Positions 25,201-36,155 of a DNA stretch of 64,000 nucleotides are shown one piece after another. The position numbers and the translations under genes were made by a program. The DNA is taken from the NCBI GenBank assembly GCA_003640385.1, contig RCAB01000182.1:1-64000 (forward strand). Direction: 5' to 3'. How positions within the stretch are numbered: position 1 is the stretch's first letter; the number at the start of each line of letters is the position of its first letter. This stretch comes from Setaria digitata (taxonomy: Eukaryota; Nematoda; Chromadorea; Rhabditida; Setariidae). The notes beneath the pieces are model-generated. The model searched no databases. It had not been told where the DNA came from and saw nothing but the letters and a program-made list of their open reading frames with translations.

Positions 25201-26106
25201 CATGGTTTCCGAATTCCCTATTTCTACTTCTAACACCAAACTTTAAGAAATAAACATTTTCTCAAGCTCTTGAGAATGCCTATATTCAACGACAAATATT
25301 GGTTGCAGTGAACATGTATTTTATATTAGATGAAATTTAAACTTACTGGGAAAGAAACTGTTGTATGAGTCTGAAATGCTGAGGAAGTATGCACAAAACA
25401 GATGAGTTAAGAAAACATAAAGAAAGCTAACCTGCTGCTTTCACAATCGCATCTACAATTTTTTGATCTAAACCGTATTCCTTGTTAACCAATGCGGCGG
25501 CTTTCTTCAGGATACCGAATGCATGAATGACGGGTAGTGGCATGCGCTCTTCTGGACCACCAATTTTGAAATTCATCATTGATCTGCAAAAGGATTTGGT
25601 GATTTTTCCAAGATATTCAAACACAAGCAGCTTCAACTTAATACTGTAATTCAGAAATAACTTGAATCCATAATTTCAGAAAAACTCGATCAAACTTTAA
25701 AAGCTCTAGAAAGTTTGTTAAAACCAAAAAGTAAGTTTCAATTTGTTTAAAAACTGCTGTAAAATATATAAATGACAATCCATTTCACAAGTAAAATAAT
25801 TTCTTTCTACCACTTTCTGCAGACAAAATTACGAATAAATAATAGAAATGCAACTTATGAAAAATACATTAATAATATGAAAATCAGAAAGAAACGACTG
25901 AACCTGGCAGTTTGTGCTCCATAATAACGATCCGCCGGTACTTGCAATTCGCCAAACGTATCACGTTCCTTACGAATCTTCGTCGCCATATTACGTGTCA
26001 CCACTGAATAAACAGCTCGAATAGCTGTTATTGTATTACCACTGCCACTAACACCATAAATGTTACCCAGCCGACCACCATTAACCAATAACATCTTCGC
26101 CAGCAT
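22237..26106 (-). CDS. fum-1: Fumarate hydratase, class II, mitochondrial (9 exons)
   Basis: Catalyses reversible hydration of fumarate to L-malate in the TCA cycle. Exons: 26106-25904, 25583-25432, 24467-24239, 23942-23783, 23692-23571, 23350-23266, 23034-22831, 22725-22573, 22443-22237; all phases agree, giving 504 aa (human FH about 510). Class II motifs are complete: [13 protein letters not shown], the HPNDHVN and SSNDTYPT substrate loops, GRTHTQDA, and the family signature [11 protein letters not shown] carrying the catalytic serine loop. The first 40 residues are rich in Ala, Val and Arg and poor in acidic residues, consistent with a mitochondrial presequence. An internal Met at residue 40, just before the conserved mature part, could start a cytosolic form; inferred. 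It is divergent from the kinesin gene, about 1.5 kb between starts. Confidence 0.97.
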
Positions 26107-27462
26107 CGCTTTTTTTTCGCGTCAACAAATCGATAACAACACACACACCCACAACAGTAATAATAGCAACAACAATAACAATAATATCAATAACAATAAC
26201 AATAAGAAATCCTCCTAACAGAAGCGTCACTTACCATCAAACAAACCATCATGTACTTTCCCGATCACATTTACATGCACTTTAAAATAAATTTTTTTGG
26301 AAAGTGAGCAAACATTATAACTGAAAAACATTGAAATGGCAAAGATGGAAAGTGGAAATAACAGTGTGTGGACATGAAAATTAGTAGAGATACTCCTAGA
26401 GTATTAGGCAGAAAGAGATATAAAAACCAATAATAATCATTCACAGCAAGGGGTTATAGAGCTGCTAAAGATAAAAGCGAACAATGTTCCGCTAACAGCA
26501 ACGAGAAAAAACTTTTATTTAGAAGTGAATGAAGGACTGGAATGCACAAATCAGATGCAATGTAGTCACTATCATATTATTAAAATGAGATTTAAAACAT
26601 TTAAAGAGGAAAACCACCGCAAATCAGAAAGAAACGAGGAATAAGTGAAGGATTAAATATTGGCAAGTATTAAACGAAGAACCAAAGGCTAGTCGCAAGA
26701 GGAAAGTAACTCTAAAGGTCAAGCAACCAACCACCTCGACCTCTGCAGTCGACAACAGTGACTTCGGGGTTACATTCAGCCACAACACACTCCTTCCTGC
26801 TCACACTTCGTCTCCGCTCCAATCAATATCACTCTAAGGGCAGATGTACTTTGTGTATGCCGGTTTTGTGCTGTTCTATGCGGTTTGCACCCGTAGCAAT
26901 CAAGAAATTTAAATTTGAATGAAATGATTTGAAATTTGAAATTTTTTTTGTTTCAGTATTTCGATTGGTTTAGGAATGGGTTGAATTGTTGTAGAAAGGA
27001 GAGAACTAAGCGGTATGCTTTCTATTTTTGCTTATTTATTCTAAATAAAAGTTCATCCTTTCTATATATTTCCCATCATAAACGATTTCCAATTGTTTCA
27101 TCAAATTCTCCATATGTCTTCTTCGGATTATTCACTCATTCTATTACTCATGCATACTTTACTGGGCGTTTTCTTATTTGTTTCATGTCTAATTATTCCT
27201 TTTCTTTGCTTGCCTTCTTTTTTGGTTATTTTCGCCACCTGTTATTTAGCTGCAACAATTAATCATTCAGCCAATTGTTATGTCCAATAATTATCAAAAA
27301 GATTGTTTAATTGTTGATCATCTCCTCCAACAAAGATCATTCTTCACGCGGCATATTTAGATGTTAGACTACATAGTTGAATTTGTGACAAAATATTCGT
27401 TTACTCCCTATTTAACTTTATATATTCTTAATTTTGTTTTAGCACATTTTCTTCCTACTTTT

Positions 27463-27505
27463 GCTTTTTGTTTATAATTCTAGCTTTGAATTATAAACAA
27501 AAAGC
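27463..27505. repeat. Perfect 18-bp inverted repeat with 7-nt loop
   Basis: GCTTTTTGTTTATAATTC at 27463-27480 is followed by TAGCTTT and then its exact reverse complement at 27488-27505. The hairpin ends about 70 bp before the kinesin start codon and about 60 bp before its presumed trans-splice site, so it would sit in the promoter or outron. Confidence 0.9.
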
Positions 27506-27549
27506 TCCGTCGGGATTTCTTTCCTATGTTCTTACCGAATTCTCCAATT

Positions 27550-27568
27550 TTTTTTCTGAAGTTTCAGG
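27550..27568 (+). promoter_or_regulatory. Candidate trans-splice acceptor of the kinesin-4 gene
   Basis: A T-rich run ending TTTCAG at 27567 lies 9 nt before the ATG at 27577. The strong consensus acceptor with no upstream coding exon fits SL1 addition in nematodes; inferred. Confidence 0.5.
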
Positions 27569-27576
27569 GAAATACA

Positions 27577-30500
27577 ATGACAGATATTATTCCGGTCAGG
27601 GTGGCCATTCGTGTTCGACCATTTAATAGTCGAGAAAAAGCAGAAAATTCCCAAGAATGTGTACAGTGCTTTGTGGAACAGAGTCAGGTACTAAGCTTTC
27701 ATTAAGGATAAGTTAGGGTTGATTGTTCCCTCACTTCAAAATATATCTGAATGATGTTTAGATATCGATAAATAGTAAGATGTTCGCATTCGATAGCGTC
27801 TTCGATCCTACCACATCGCAGGAAATGATATATGATGCGTGTGCTGCTCCACTACTGGAAAAGATTTTTGACGGTGCTTTTTTTTATTTTATGCTTAATT
27901 TTATAGTTCAAGTTTTTTAATTTCCATTCCTGTTTTTAAGTTTAGAATTCCTAATTTCACCCTGAATTCTAACTAATGGTTACGGCGTTAAAAATCCATA
28001 CTGGGAGTAATTTCACTATTCTAAAAGTGAATAACCAATTAATTGCTAATTAAGGATATAACTGTACCATTCTTGCATACGGACAGACGGGTAGCGGAAA
28101 AACCTATACAATGGGAACTGAAGAGACGGTTAGTGTTTTTCTTTTTTAAATTGATAAAACATTTTCTTCTCAGTATAGTACGTTTTAGCATGGAAGTTCA
28201 CCATTTTTTTTTTTTTTTTAATAATTACTGCATTTCTTTTCCTTAACTCAGTTTTTGAGTTTATCGTGACATAAGTGTAATAAACTATAAACTGGTAGAT
28301 GAAAGTATATAAACAAGCCTGCTGTTATCAATATGCACATAATAAACTAAAAATTAGGATAATGGGGGGAAACTAGTTTTCAGATAGCTGTATCAAGTGA
28401 AGAACGTGGAATTATTTCGCGATTGGTGGATGGTATCTTCAAGCAAATTAATACATCCGATAGGTATCGAGTGACAGCGTCAATGCTTGAGATTTATGAA
28501 GAGAAAGTCATTGATTTGCTTTGCGTTAGTCGGGAATCCCTACATATTCGTGAATCGAAGGGAGTCGTTTTTGTAAGCAGTACTTTCAAAATTTTAACAT
28601 GCTTTGCGATAAAGTTTCAATTTGGATGTCCCACTGCAGCTTTGAGTCGAGACAATTCCATTCCTATTCAGAGCTGTGAACTTCTTTCAGGTACAAGGAT
28701 TGTCGGAACACCCGGTAAACTGCCTTGAAGATGCACTAAAACTCCTGCAAAAAGGTTGCCAGCTTCGAAGCAGAGGTGAAACAGCAATGAACGACAAATC
28801 ATCACGCTCGCATGCTATTTTCACGTTGTGTGTCGAAGGAAATAAATCAGAAGAAAGGTTTATACTTCAACTTATTATTCAAATTTAAATGCAAGTTTAT
28901 ATATTTCATTGGCAATTTGCAGTACAATGTTCAAATCAAAACTTCACCTCGTGGATTTGGCTGGTTCTGAGCGTTTAAAAAAGACGCAAGCTGAAGGCGA
29001 AAGAATGCGAGAGGGTATTAAAATCAACGAGGGTTTATTAGCTCTGGGTAATGTAATTGCTTCTCTGACAGATCAGAATACCAGTGGACGTCATATTCCG
29101 TATCGTGTTGCGAAAATCACACGTCTTCTTCAAGGTTGCTATAATATGGTTGTTTCTATTTTTAGGTTTATAAGAGGTTCGTTCAAAATGAATAGTCACA
29201 AAAGATTTTTTATGAATTAGTATTTGACGTTGATATTATTGATGTTTACTCTATAAAGTCCAAATATCGGTTTCAGCTAAGTTGTATCGCAAAAACTCAA
29301 ATAGTGTTCAAATCTACTTAAAATCACATTATAAATTATGGTATTCTTTTTGTTCGTCTAGTTACCATTTACTTTATTTCCTAAAAAATGATCTAATGCG
29401 GAGTAAACCTATCTAGATTCGCTTGGGGGGAACAGTTACACAGTGATGATAGCATGTGTTTCACCAGCTGATACGAATGCTGATGAAACACTGTCAACGC
29501 TACGGTATGCGGACCGAGCGAAACGTATTAAGAACAAACCGATGGTGAATATTGATCCAAATACAGCACTGATTCAAGGTTTAAGGGACGAGTTGGCTAG
29601 CGTGAGACATGAATTGGCGATTCTTCGTGCAGGAGAAAATCCACCAGCGTTAGAAAGTAGCCAGACAACGTAAGCCCTTTAGAACGTTTCCTTGTTAGAG
29701 TTTCTTTAATTTCGAAGTTGAATGACTGAAGTAACTTACTAAACAAAATTTTGTTTATTTTGATTTGCACAGTTACAGTTTTTCCAAGAACAAGATTTTC
29801 TAATTAAAAAAGAAAAAGTTTTTCTTGAAAGACAGTTTAGAAAAAGAAGAAACTATTGTTTAATTAGTTTTATTCGATGTATAATGCATTATGAAGAATT
29901 ATTATAAAAATTATCAGAATGTCCTTTGTGAAAACTAATGTTTTTTAAATTATTTTGGTTAGCAATGAGATAAAAAGAGAATGTAAACGATGCGTGGAGT
30001 TGGAGAAACAAAATGTGGAAAAACAAGAAGACTATAATCGCCGTAATATACAATTTGCGGAAGCAATTGCGGAAAATTCAAAACTGGTCGAACAGTTGCT
30101 AATCTCGCAGCAAATCATTGAACAGTTGAGAGATCACATTAAGGAAATTAAGTAAGTCTTAGCATATTCGATCAATTAAAAAAAAAAGAGAACATCTTCG
30201 TCCTAATTTTAAGCAACGGGTTTTCAGGAAGAAAAGTGAAAATAAAGAATTTGATGAAGCGATGAAGATATTAGATACTGCTATCAGTTTGAGAGCACCT
30301 GTCGAAGAGGAAAAGGATAAAGATATTTCTGATGTAAATTAGCGATAGATCATTAAATTTTAATTTTTCAAGCTTCATCTCAATAACAGATTGTAATTGT
30401 GGAATATCTTCAAATCGAATGTGATGACGAGAAGTTTTGTCTCAAGCATTTTTGAAAAAAAAACCCCTATCAAACGGTATCATTGTAATTTTACATCGGA

Positions 30501-33500
30501 AAAGGGGATTGACCATCCTGTGTTTTTGTGTGAGAATAATTTCATTATTACATTGGCATTTAATGATAATTCGGTTTTAAATCCATTTTTTAGATTGGTG
30601 AGGATGAAGCTGACGAAGAAACATCCGATCAAGCATTTGTCAATCGTTTTACTGAAAAACAAATAGCACTTAATAAAGACATGCGAAATATTTTAGAAGA
30701 AATCAAGCAAAAGGTTTATTATATGACTGAAGTACTACTAAAAGGATCTGGCTTAGTTTAAATTATGCTTGATGAGTTTCAGGAGCTAGCATTTGAAGCA
30801 ACCGTCGCTTCCCAAACAGAGATTGTCAAAATGTGTGATACATATGCGGCTGAGATGGGACAGCTGCAAACGAAGTTGGTTGTCTTAGAGAAAGAAAAGG
30901 AAGAATTGCAGAGCAAACTTAAGGGATCCAGCATTCATCACAAGTGAGTATTTTTACACTTAAATTTACAGGTTAATTTAGTTTGGTTGCCATGGACAAG
31001 GATTTAAAATAAGAATATCATGTTTTGTTGAAATAAATTTATATTTGCCGCAATTATCTAGAATATGGCAGTACGCAGTTATTTTTTTTTTTTAAGATTA
31101 AGCGAAGAACGACGGAAGCGACTTCAAGAACTCGAAAAAGAATTATTAATAAGCAAAAAACGAGTGGGAGAGATCCAAAGACTGGAAAAAGAAAATATTC
31201 GTTTACAGGAACAGTCTAAAAAGTTGTGTGCCGAAATTAACGTATGTATTTCATTTTTTTTTTTTATCTTTTTTAAAACATTTGTCATATTCATTAACAT
31301 AGCTGAAAAAACGATTAATTATTCATTATCATCATAATTTCACGCTTTTTATATATCATGTCTGATTCCTTGGCTGGGATTGATATTATCTAGTTCGTAT
31401 TTTGTACCAGATTTTGAAGTTCCGTTTTCGAATTGAGCACCCGAGAGTATGTGTTAAGAAGATTTTTATTAAAAGTATAAGTAGAAATTTTTATATTATT
31501 GCATGCGAGACATTTCCTTTACAAGCGTTTAGGGCTTTAGAATTTTGCTTTTGTGATTTCACGGACTTTATACCTTCGTGTTATTCTATCCACTTAACTC
31601 TTATTCTTCTTATATTTTCAAGCATTCTGTTTTGTAGGAACTGAAGAAATTAAGGATCAAAATGTCGAAGCAAATGAAAGATGAGGAAGTAAAATTTCGA
31701 AAATGGAAAGTAACAGCTGATCGGAAAATGATGCAGTTCAAGAATCAAGTTTGGAATTTTGCTGATTTTTGCCAAAAAAATAGTTGATAAAGAAGAATTT
31801 CAAAATTTAAATGTATTACATTTTTCGAGTTTAAAAGATTACACTTTGTAATCTTTTAAAGATTTCGTCGCTCCATTAATTCCACTACTTTCCTCTTCAT
31901 TAAGGTGCGTAAACGCGAAGTAGAATTAGCTCGGGAGCAACGTGCAAAAAATCTGCAGTTGGCTGTTTATCGACGTAAATATGAAGAAGCAAGTGCGTGC
32001 AATCGACGTTTGCAAATGCAGCTTGCTAAAAGCACTAGTCGAACCAAAACATGTTGTGAAGGACAGTTTGTCGTAAGATTTTCTGAAAACTTCAAGGATT
32101 TTTTGCTTCTAACCGAATTGAGTCGGTTGAAAATGGAGTGAAAGGCCGACAGCTTAGCGAATATATTGACAGGTTACTTTCATTATGAACTAAGTTTGCT
32201 TTTTCCAAAATCACGATTTTTCAGTCAGCTTTGAACGATGAATTAGCTGTAGCTTATTCAGCAGCTGAGGCTGAAGTTCATTGTCAGGTTTTGATCGAAC
32301 AGCGAAAGATCCTTTCCATTCAACAACAGAAATTACGGAAGATACAAGAGAAACTGTTGAAGGAACCACCGCTCAAGGTTTGTAACTGGATTTAGTAGCA
32401 TTGTTTTAGTCATTGCAGGTTCGCTTCCATATCTCATCAGTTGGAGGAAATATTCGCATTGTTTCGGAAAAATTGTGTTTCAGCGTCGCACCAGATCCGA
32501 TCATGTCAGTATAGATAATGAAGATGAAAAGCAGGTAGTCGAGGAGCAGTTAAAGAATTTGGATAAAGAGATTCAGTTACGAGCTGCCGAACTCGGTGAT
32601 ATCCAGAAGAAATGTACAAAAGCCTGCTCAGATGAACAGCGTGAGCAACTATGGAACACTCTACGCAATCTTGGTGATGCAAAGGCAGGACTGGATCGTT
32701 TGTTTGACTTGGTATTTTTTGTCTTACATCAGATTGAAGTTAACTCTACAATTCAGTCAACTTTTAAATTAGGAAGAAGCAAAAAGATAAGAAATTAAGA
32801 GCAAAATTATTTGCAGACTGTGAGCGAGAGGCGTACTTGTTTGGAAAAGGAGCTAGTGATTGAGGAACAGAGACGGGGCATGGATGAAATGAAAGATTTC
32901 TACGAGAAAAAATTAGACGCTGTGCAGACTGAGTTGACAAACATTAAAGCTGAAGTGGCAAGTTTGCGAAAAGCATTAGCTGAAGCTGAACTGTATCATG
33001 CCCAGCAGGTGTAGTGATTTTCTTCATATAAGAATAGAAGTGTAAGCCCGTACAAGCAATCTTCTCAATGTTGATTTAAGGAACGCGATATGATAAACAT
33101 TTGGAACGAAATGGTCGAAGGGCATTTCAGCCTACCTGATGATGTGATCAGGAATCTAAATTTGGTGAAAGAAGCTGCTAATAATTTTACTAATCTCCAG
33201 CAAAAATTTGAACAACAGCGACATGATTTAGAGGTTTCTATTACTTGAATGGATTATTTCTACCTAATAGAAGTATACAAATATTTTTTTGGTTAATAAA
33301 TTATTTAAAGTAAGTCTTAAAAATTGATTTTTGAAATATTAGAAATCGCGCACACGACTCTACCATGGTCGGTTACGTCGCAAGACTGGAATAGCAGATG
33401 GTTTCGTGTCTAGTCGTTCTTTATCAGAAAGTGTAAGTTTTCGTCAAGTTTTTGAAATCTCTTTTCCAAAAATTAAAAGTTGACCTTGCCGAGATTTCTC

Positions 33501-34551
33501 TCTTCATGAATTTCCTTTAATCTTTGCCTTTTACTTTGTTTTTGTTCGTAATTTTAATTAATTAATGTATAAATTTCTCATAATTGCTCACTTATTACTA
33601 ATATCTATTAATCGCATGTTTGTAGGTTGTGGAAGAAAGAAAAGACGAAGGAGATTTCTCTAGCACTCACCAAATTAGAGAAAATCGGAAACCATTAGAC
33701 CGCCTTGGGGCTGTAAGTTTTTGTTGCATTTGTAAATCTGGTTTAAACTCATTGTAAGTACTAATAGTGTTTATTAACTTAAAAACTGGTGCTTCTGTTG
33801 AAGGTTACTGACCTGGATTCAGTTTTCTCTGATGAAAAAGAGGAAAATACATCTATCGTAGACAGTGATTTTTCATATTATCCAACTCCAAAGAGGATAA
33901 TTCGTAAACGTCAATCCAGGTAATAACTTACTCTGGTAGACATGTTACAGATATATTTCGTATTTTTGATAAATGAAAGTTTTAATCTAAGTTTGCTTCA
34001 CTATCTTAATATTGTTGAAATTCTTCCGTTTTACTTTCCAGAAATTTCAAAAGACTCGAAATGAATTGTTAATGAGATAGTTTGTGCAATATGGGTGCGC
34101 TATATTGTGTGAGTTGATCTTAATCTGTGAGTTAATCGAGCTGAACTGGTATATGTTCTCAATTTTAGCTAATAGTGAGATTTTCGTCAATGATTACTGA
34201 AAATTTCAGTGTCACCAATATACTTGGGCGCCGTGATACTTTTGTTTTGAACGAGGCGCCCTTAAAAGAGAGTGATGCTGAACAAGAACCAAAAGATGAG
34301 CCTGTTCCAGGTTGTAGTAAAGTCAGTTTCAGAATTCAGTATAATTCCATATGATTTTTATATAAATAATATGAAGTACATTTTTCGGAATTGTTATTTG
34401 ATTATCTTTGTTAGAAAAAAATAAATAAAGTAAAATAAAAAACGTTCTTTAGGAATCTGATTTCAATCCGAATGCAACCTATACAGTTCAGCAGTGCTCA
34501 GAATTGGATCACAGATCAATTGTAACACGTGACCTCTTTAAAAAACTTTGA
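27577..34551 (+). CDS. klp-19: Kinesin-4 family chromokinesin, KIF4/KLP-19-like (about 24 exons)
   Basis: N-terminal motor: P-loop GQTGSGKT (residues 84-91), switch I NDKSSRSH (about 196-203), switch II DLAGSER (229-235), then a neck ending [11 protein letters not shown] long coiled coil follows. A segment near 32530-32710 ([12 protein letters not shown] ... [11 protein letters not shown]) matches the KIF4 stalk and settles the family. Exon starts-ends: 27577-27687, 27762-27873, 28055-28128, 28384-28572, 28691-28857, 28923-29134, 29417-29669, 29963-30151, 30228-30333, 30594-30713, 30783-30943, 31097-31241, 31638-31748, 31905-32072, 32123-32172(?), 32225-32377, 32484-32711, 32817-33008, 33081-33233, 33343-33432, 33626-33712, 33804-33919, 34210-34321, 34453-34551. 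About 1,120-1,130 aa. KIF4 proteins bind chromosomes and drive metaphase alignment and midzone length. Odd: [11 protein letters not shown] replaces YRDSKLTRLLQ, the 32172/32225 junction breaks frame, and no cysteine-rich tail is seen. Confidence 0.92.
31830..31860. repeat. Perfect 14-bp inverted repeat in a kinesin intron
   Basis: TTTAAAAGATTACA, a 3-nt loop CTT, then the exact reverse complement. It lies within the intron 31749-31904. Confidence 0.9.
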
Positions 34552-36155
34552 TTTGAGGAACTTTAATTTCAATTCATTGATTACCACATGTTAAATTGAT
34601 GAATCTATTCTTGCATGATATTAATGGATTAGGTTGTAGCACTAATTTTGCGAAAGTAATAAGTAATGTGTTTATTGAGTCTGTATTTAATTCTGAAGCA
34701 TGCTTCGTGATAATGTATCATAACATATATCATTTGGCAAATTCATTGATTAGACTATTATTAGTGGTCAAAGTTATTATGCCGGTTTTGCTGTTGTCCT
34801 ATTGGTTTTTAGGGCATTAATTTATTTCGTAATCATTTTTTTTTTCTTTTTTTCTGAAGAGTTTATATATATATATATGGACAGCTCGAAAAGAATTGTT
34901 GGTGTAAATTTAGCTGTTATTTGCTAATTTAGTTAATATATTGCTTCATTATGTTGTATAAAATACATTAAGTGCCTGAATTGAGACAAAATTGCGCATT
35001 TTTTTCTCGAATTTTAAAACCTATTAAAAGGCTGGTTTGTTGTACTGGTTTGTTGTAACTTTTTTTCGGTACTTTTAATACTAAAATAGTTTTTAAAATT
35101 TCGTGGTAGATGGTTTCTACTTTAATTTAAGCTGTGGTTTGAATTCATTCGGTTAGGCATTAATTCGGATTTTTCGACGCTAAATTCTGCGTGTTTCATA
35201 ATTTCTTTTCATTTGTTTTGGTACTTTCATGAGTTGACTATAAAGAAATAATAGGTATATCAAGTGCGTATTGCGTAATCTTTATGTATTGAAGTATAAA
35301 TTTACTTTAATTTCTTCAAAGTGCTTGTTCTGTGTTCTGGTTGACAAATAAAAGAGATCAGGAGTATTTTTTTTTTATCCTTTTGTATATTTAACAAATT
35401 AGGCATTAGGCCTTATCATTAATCTCTCAAAAAAGGCTGTATTCAGTCTCATGTTTGAATAAATAGTTTGTTTCAAAGCTTTGTTTAAACAGAAGTAATC
35501 CACCGAAGCATTTTTATAGTTTTTTTTTCTCTAATGGGGTCCAAATATTTAATTTAATCCTTGCAAAATCTCGTATAAAAGTTAGAATACGTGGGAGTTA
35601 TACATGAAGAGAAAAACATAATTTGATTGAATTGCGGAAGGGATTATTCAGGAATATAGAATTTTACCGCAGCTTTCAGATTATTTTGCTCTTGAAAAAT
35701 TCGGTCGGTTGCTGTCTGCGTCATTTCAGTCTTTGATTTCATAGGAGAAATGAAATTTTTTTTTTGAAATTTTTTCAATTCTTTTTTCTATGTATTATTC
35801 CATACAGCTCACCTGGATTCGTTGGGCTTTTAGCATGGAAAGTTACGGCTTTATCTTTTTGATACTTTTTCATGGTATGAAAGTATCATAATGCCAAAGT
35901 ATTCCTAGACATACAATGAATCGTATTGGTTGTTGTAAGGATTCTCTGGTGTTCTAGATGCATCCGAGTTGTAATAAAACGGGAATTACGTTACAGAAAA
36001 TCACTGCTTTCCTTTTAATCTTTTTTTTTCCCCGCTTTTAATTTATCCGAAATTTTTGACTTATCAGTATACTATTTTCTTCATAAATATGATTTAGAAC
36101 TTCTTATTTAAGGTGATTTGCTTTTTGTTTTTTTTTTAGGAGCCTCAGTAATCAG
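34552..36155. other. Kinesin-4 to polq-1 intergenic region
   Basis: 1.6 kb between two plus-strand genes. T-rich, with a short TA run (34863-34878) and an AATAAA at 35347-35352 that could end the kinesin transcript. No further ORF of interest. Confidence 0.5.
36128..36155 (+). promoter_or_regulatory. Candidate trans-splice acceptors of polq-1
   Basis: A long T run ends in AG at 36139, 16 nt before the ATG at 36156; a second AG (ATCAG, 36154-36155) directly abuts the ATG. Either could accept a spliced leader; inferred. Confidence 0.4.

Larger units (their letters stand above)
26107..27576. promoter_or_regulatory. Divergent promoter region, fum-1 / kinesin-4
   Basis: A 1.47-kb head-to-head intergenic region that must hold control elements for both genes. 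Seen in it: CAA/TAA-rich repeats (26140-26205), a relatively GC-rich block (26730-26830), a perfect inverted repeat at 27463-27505 and a polypyrimidine acceptor just before the kinesin ATG. No TATA box was assigned. Confidence 0.5.
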
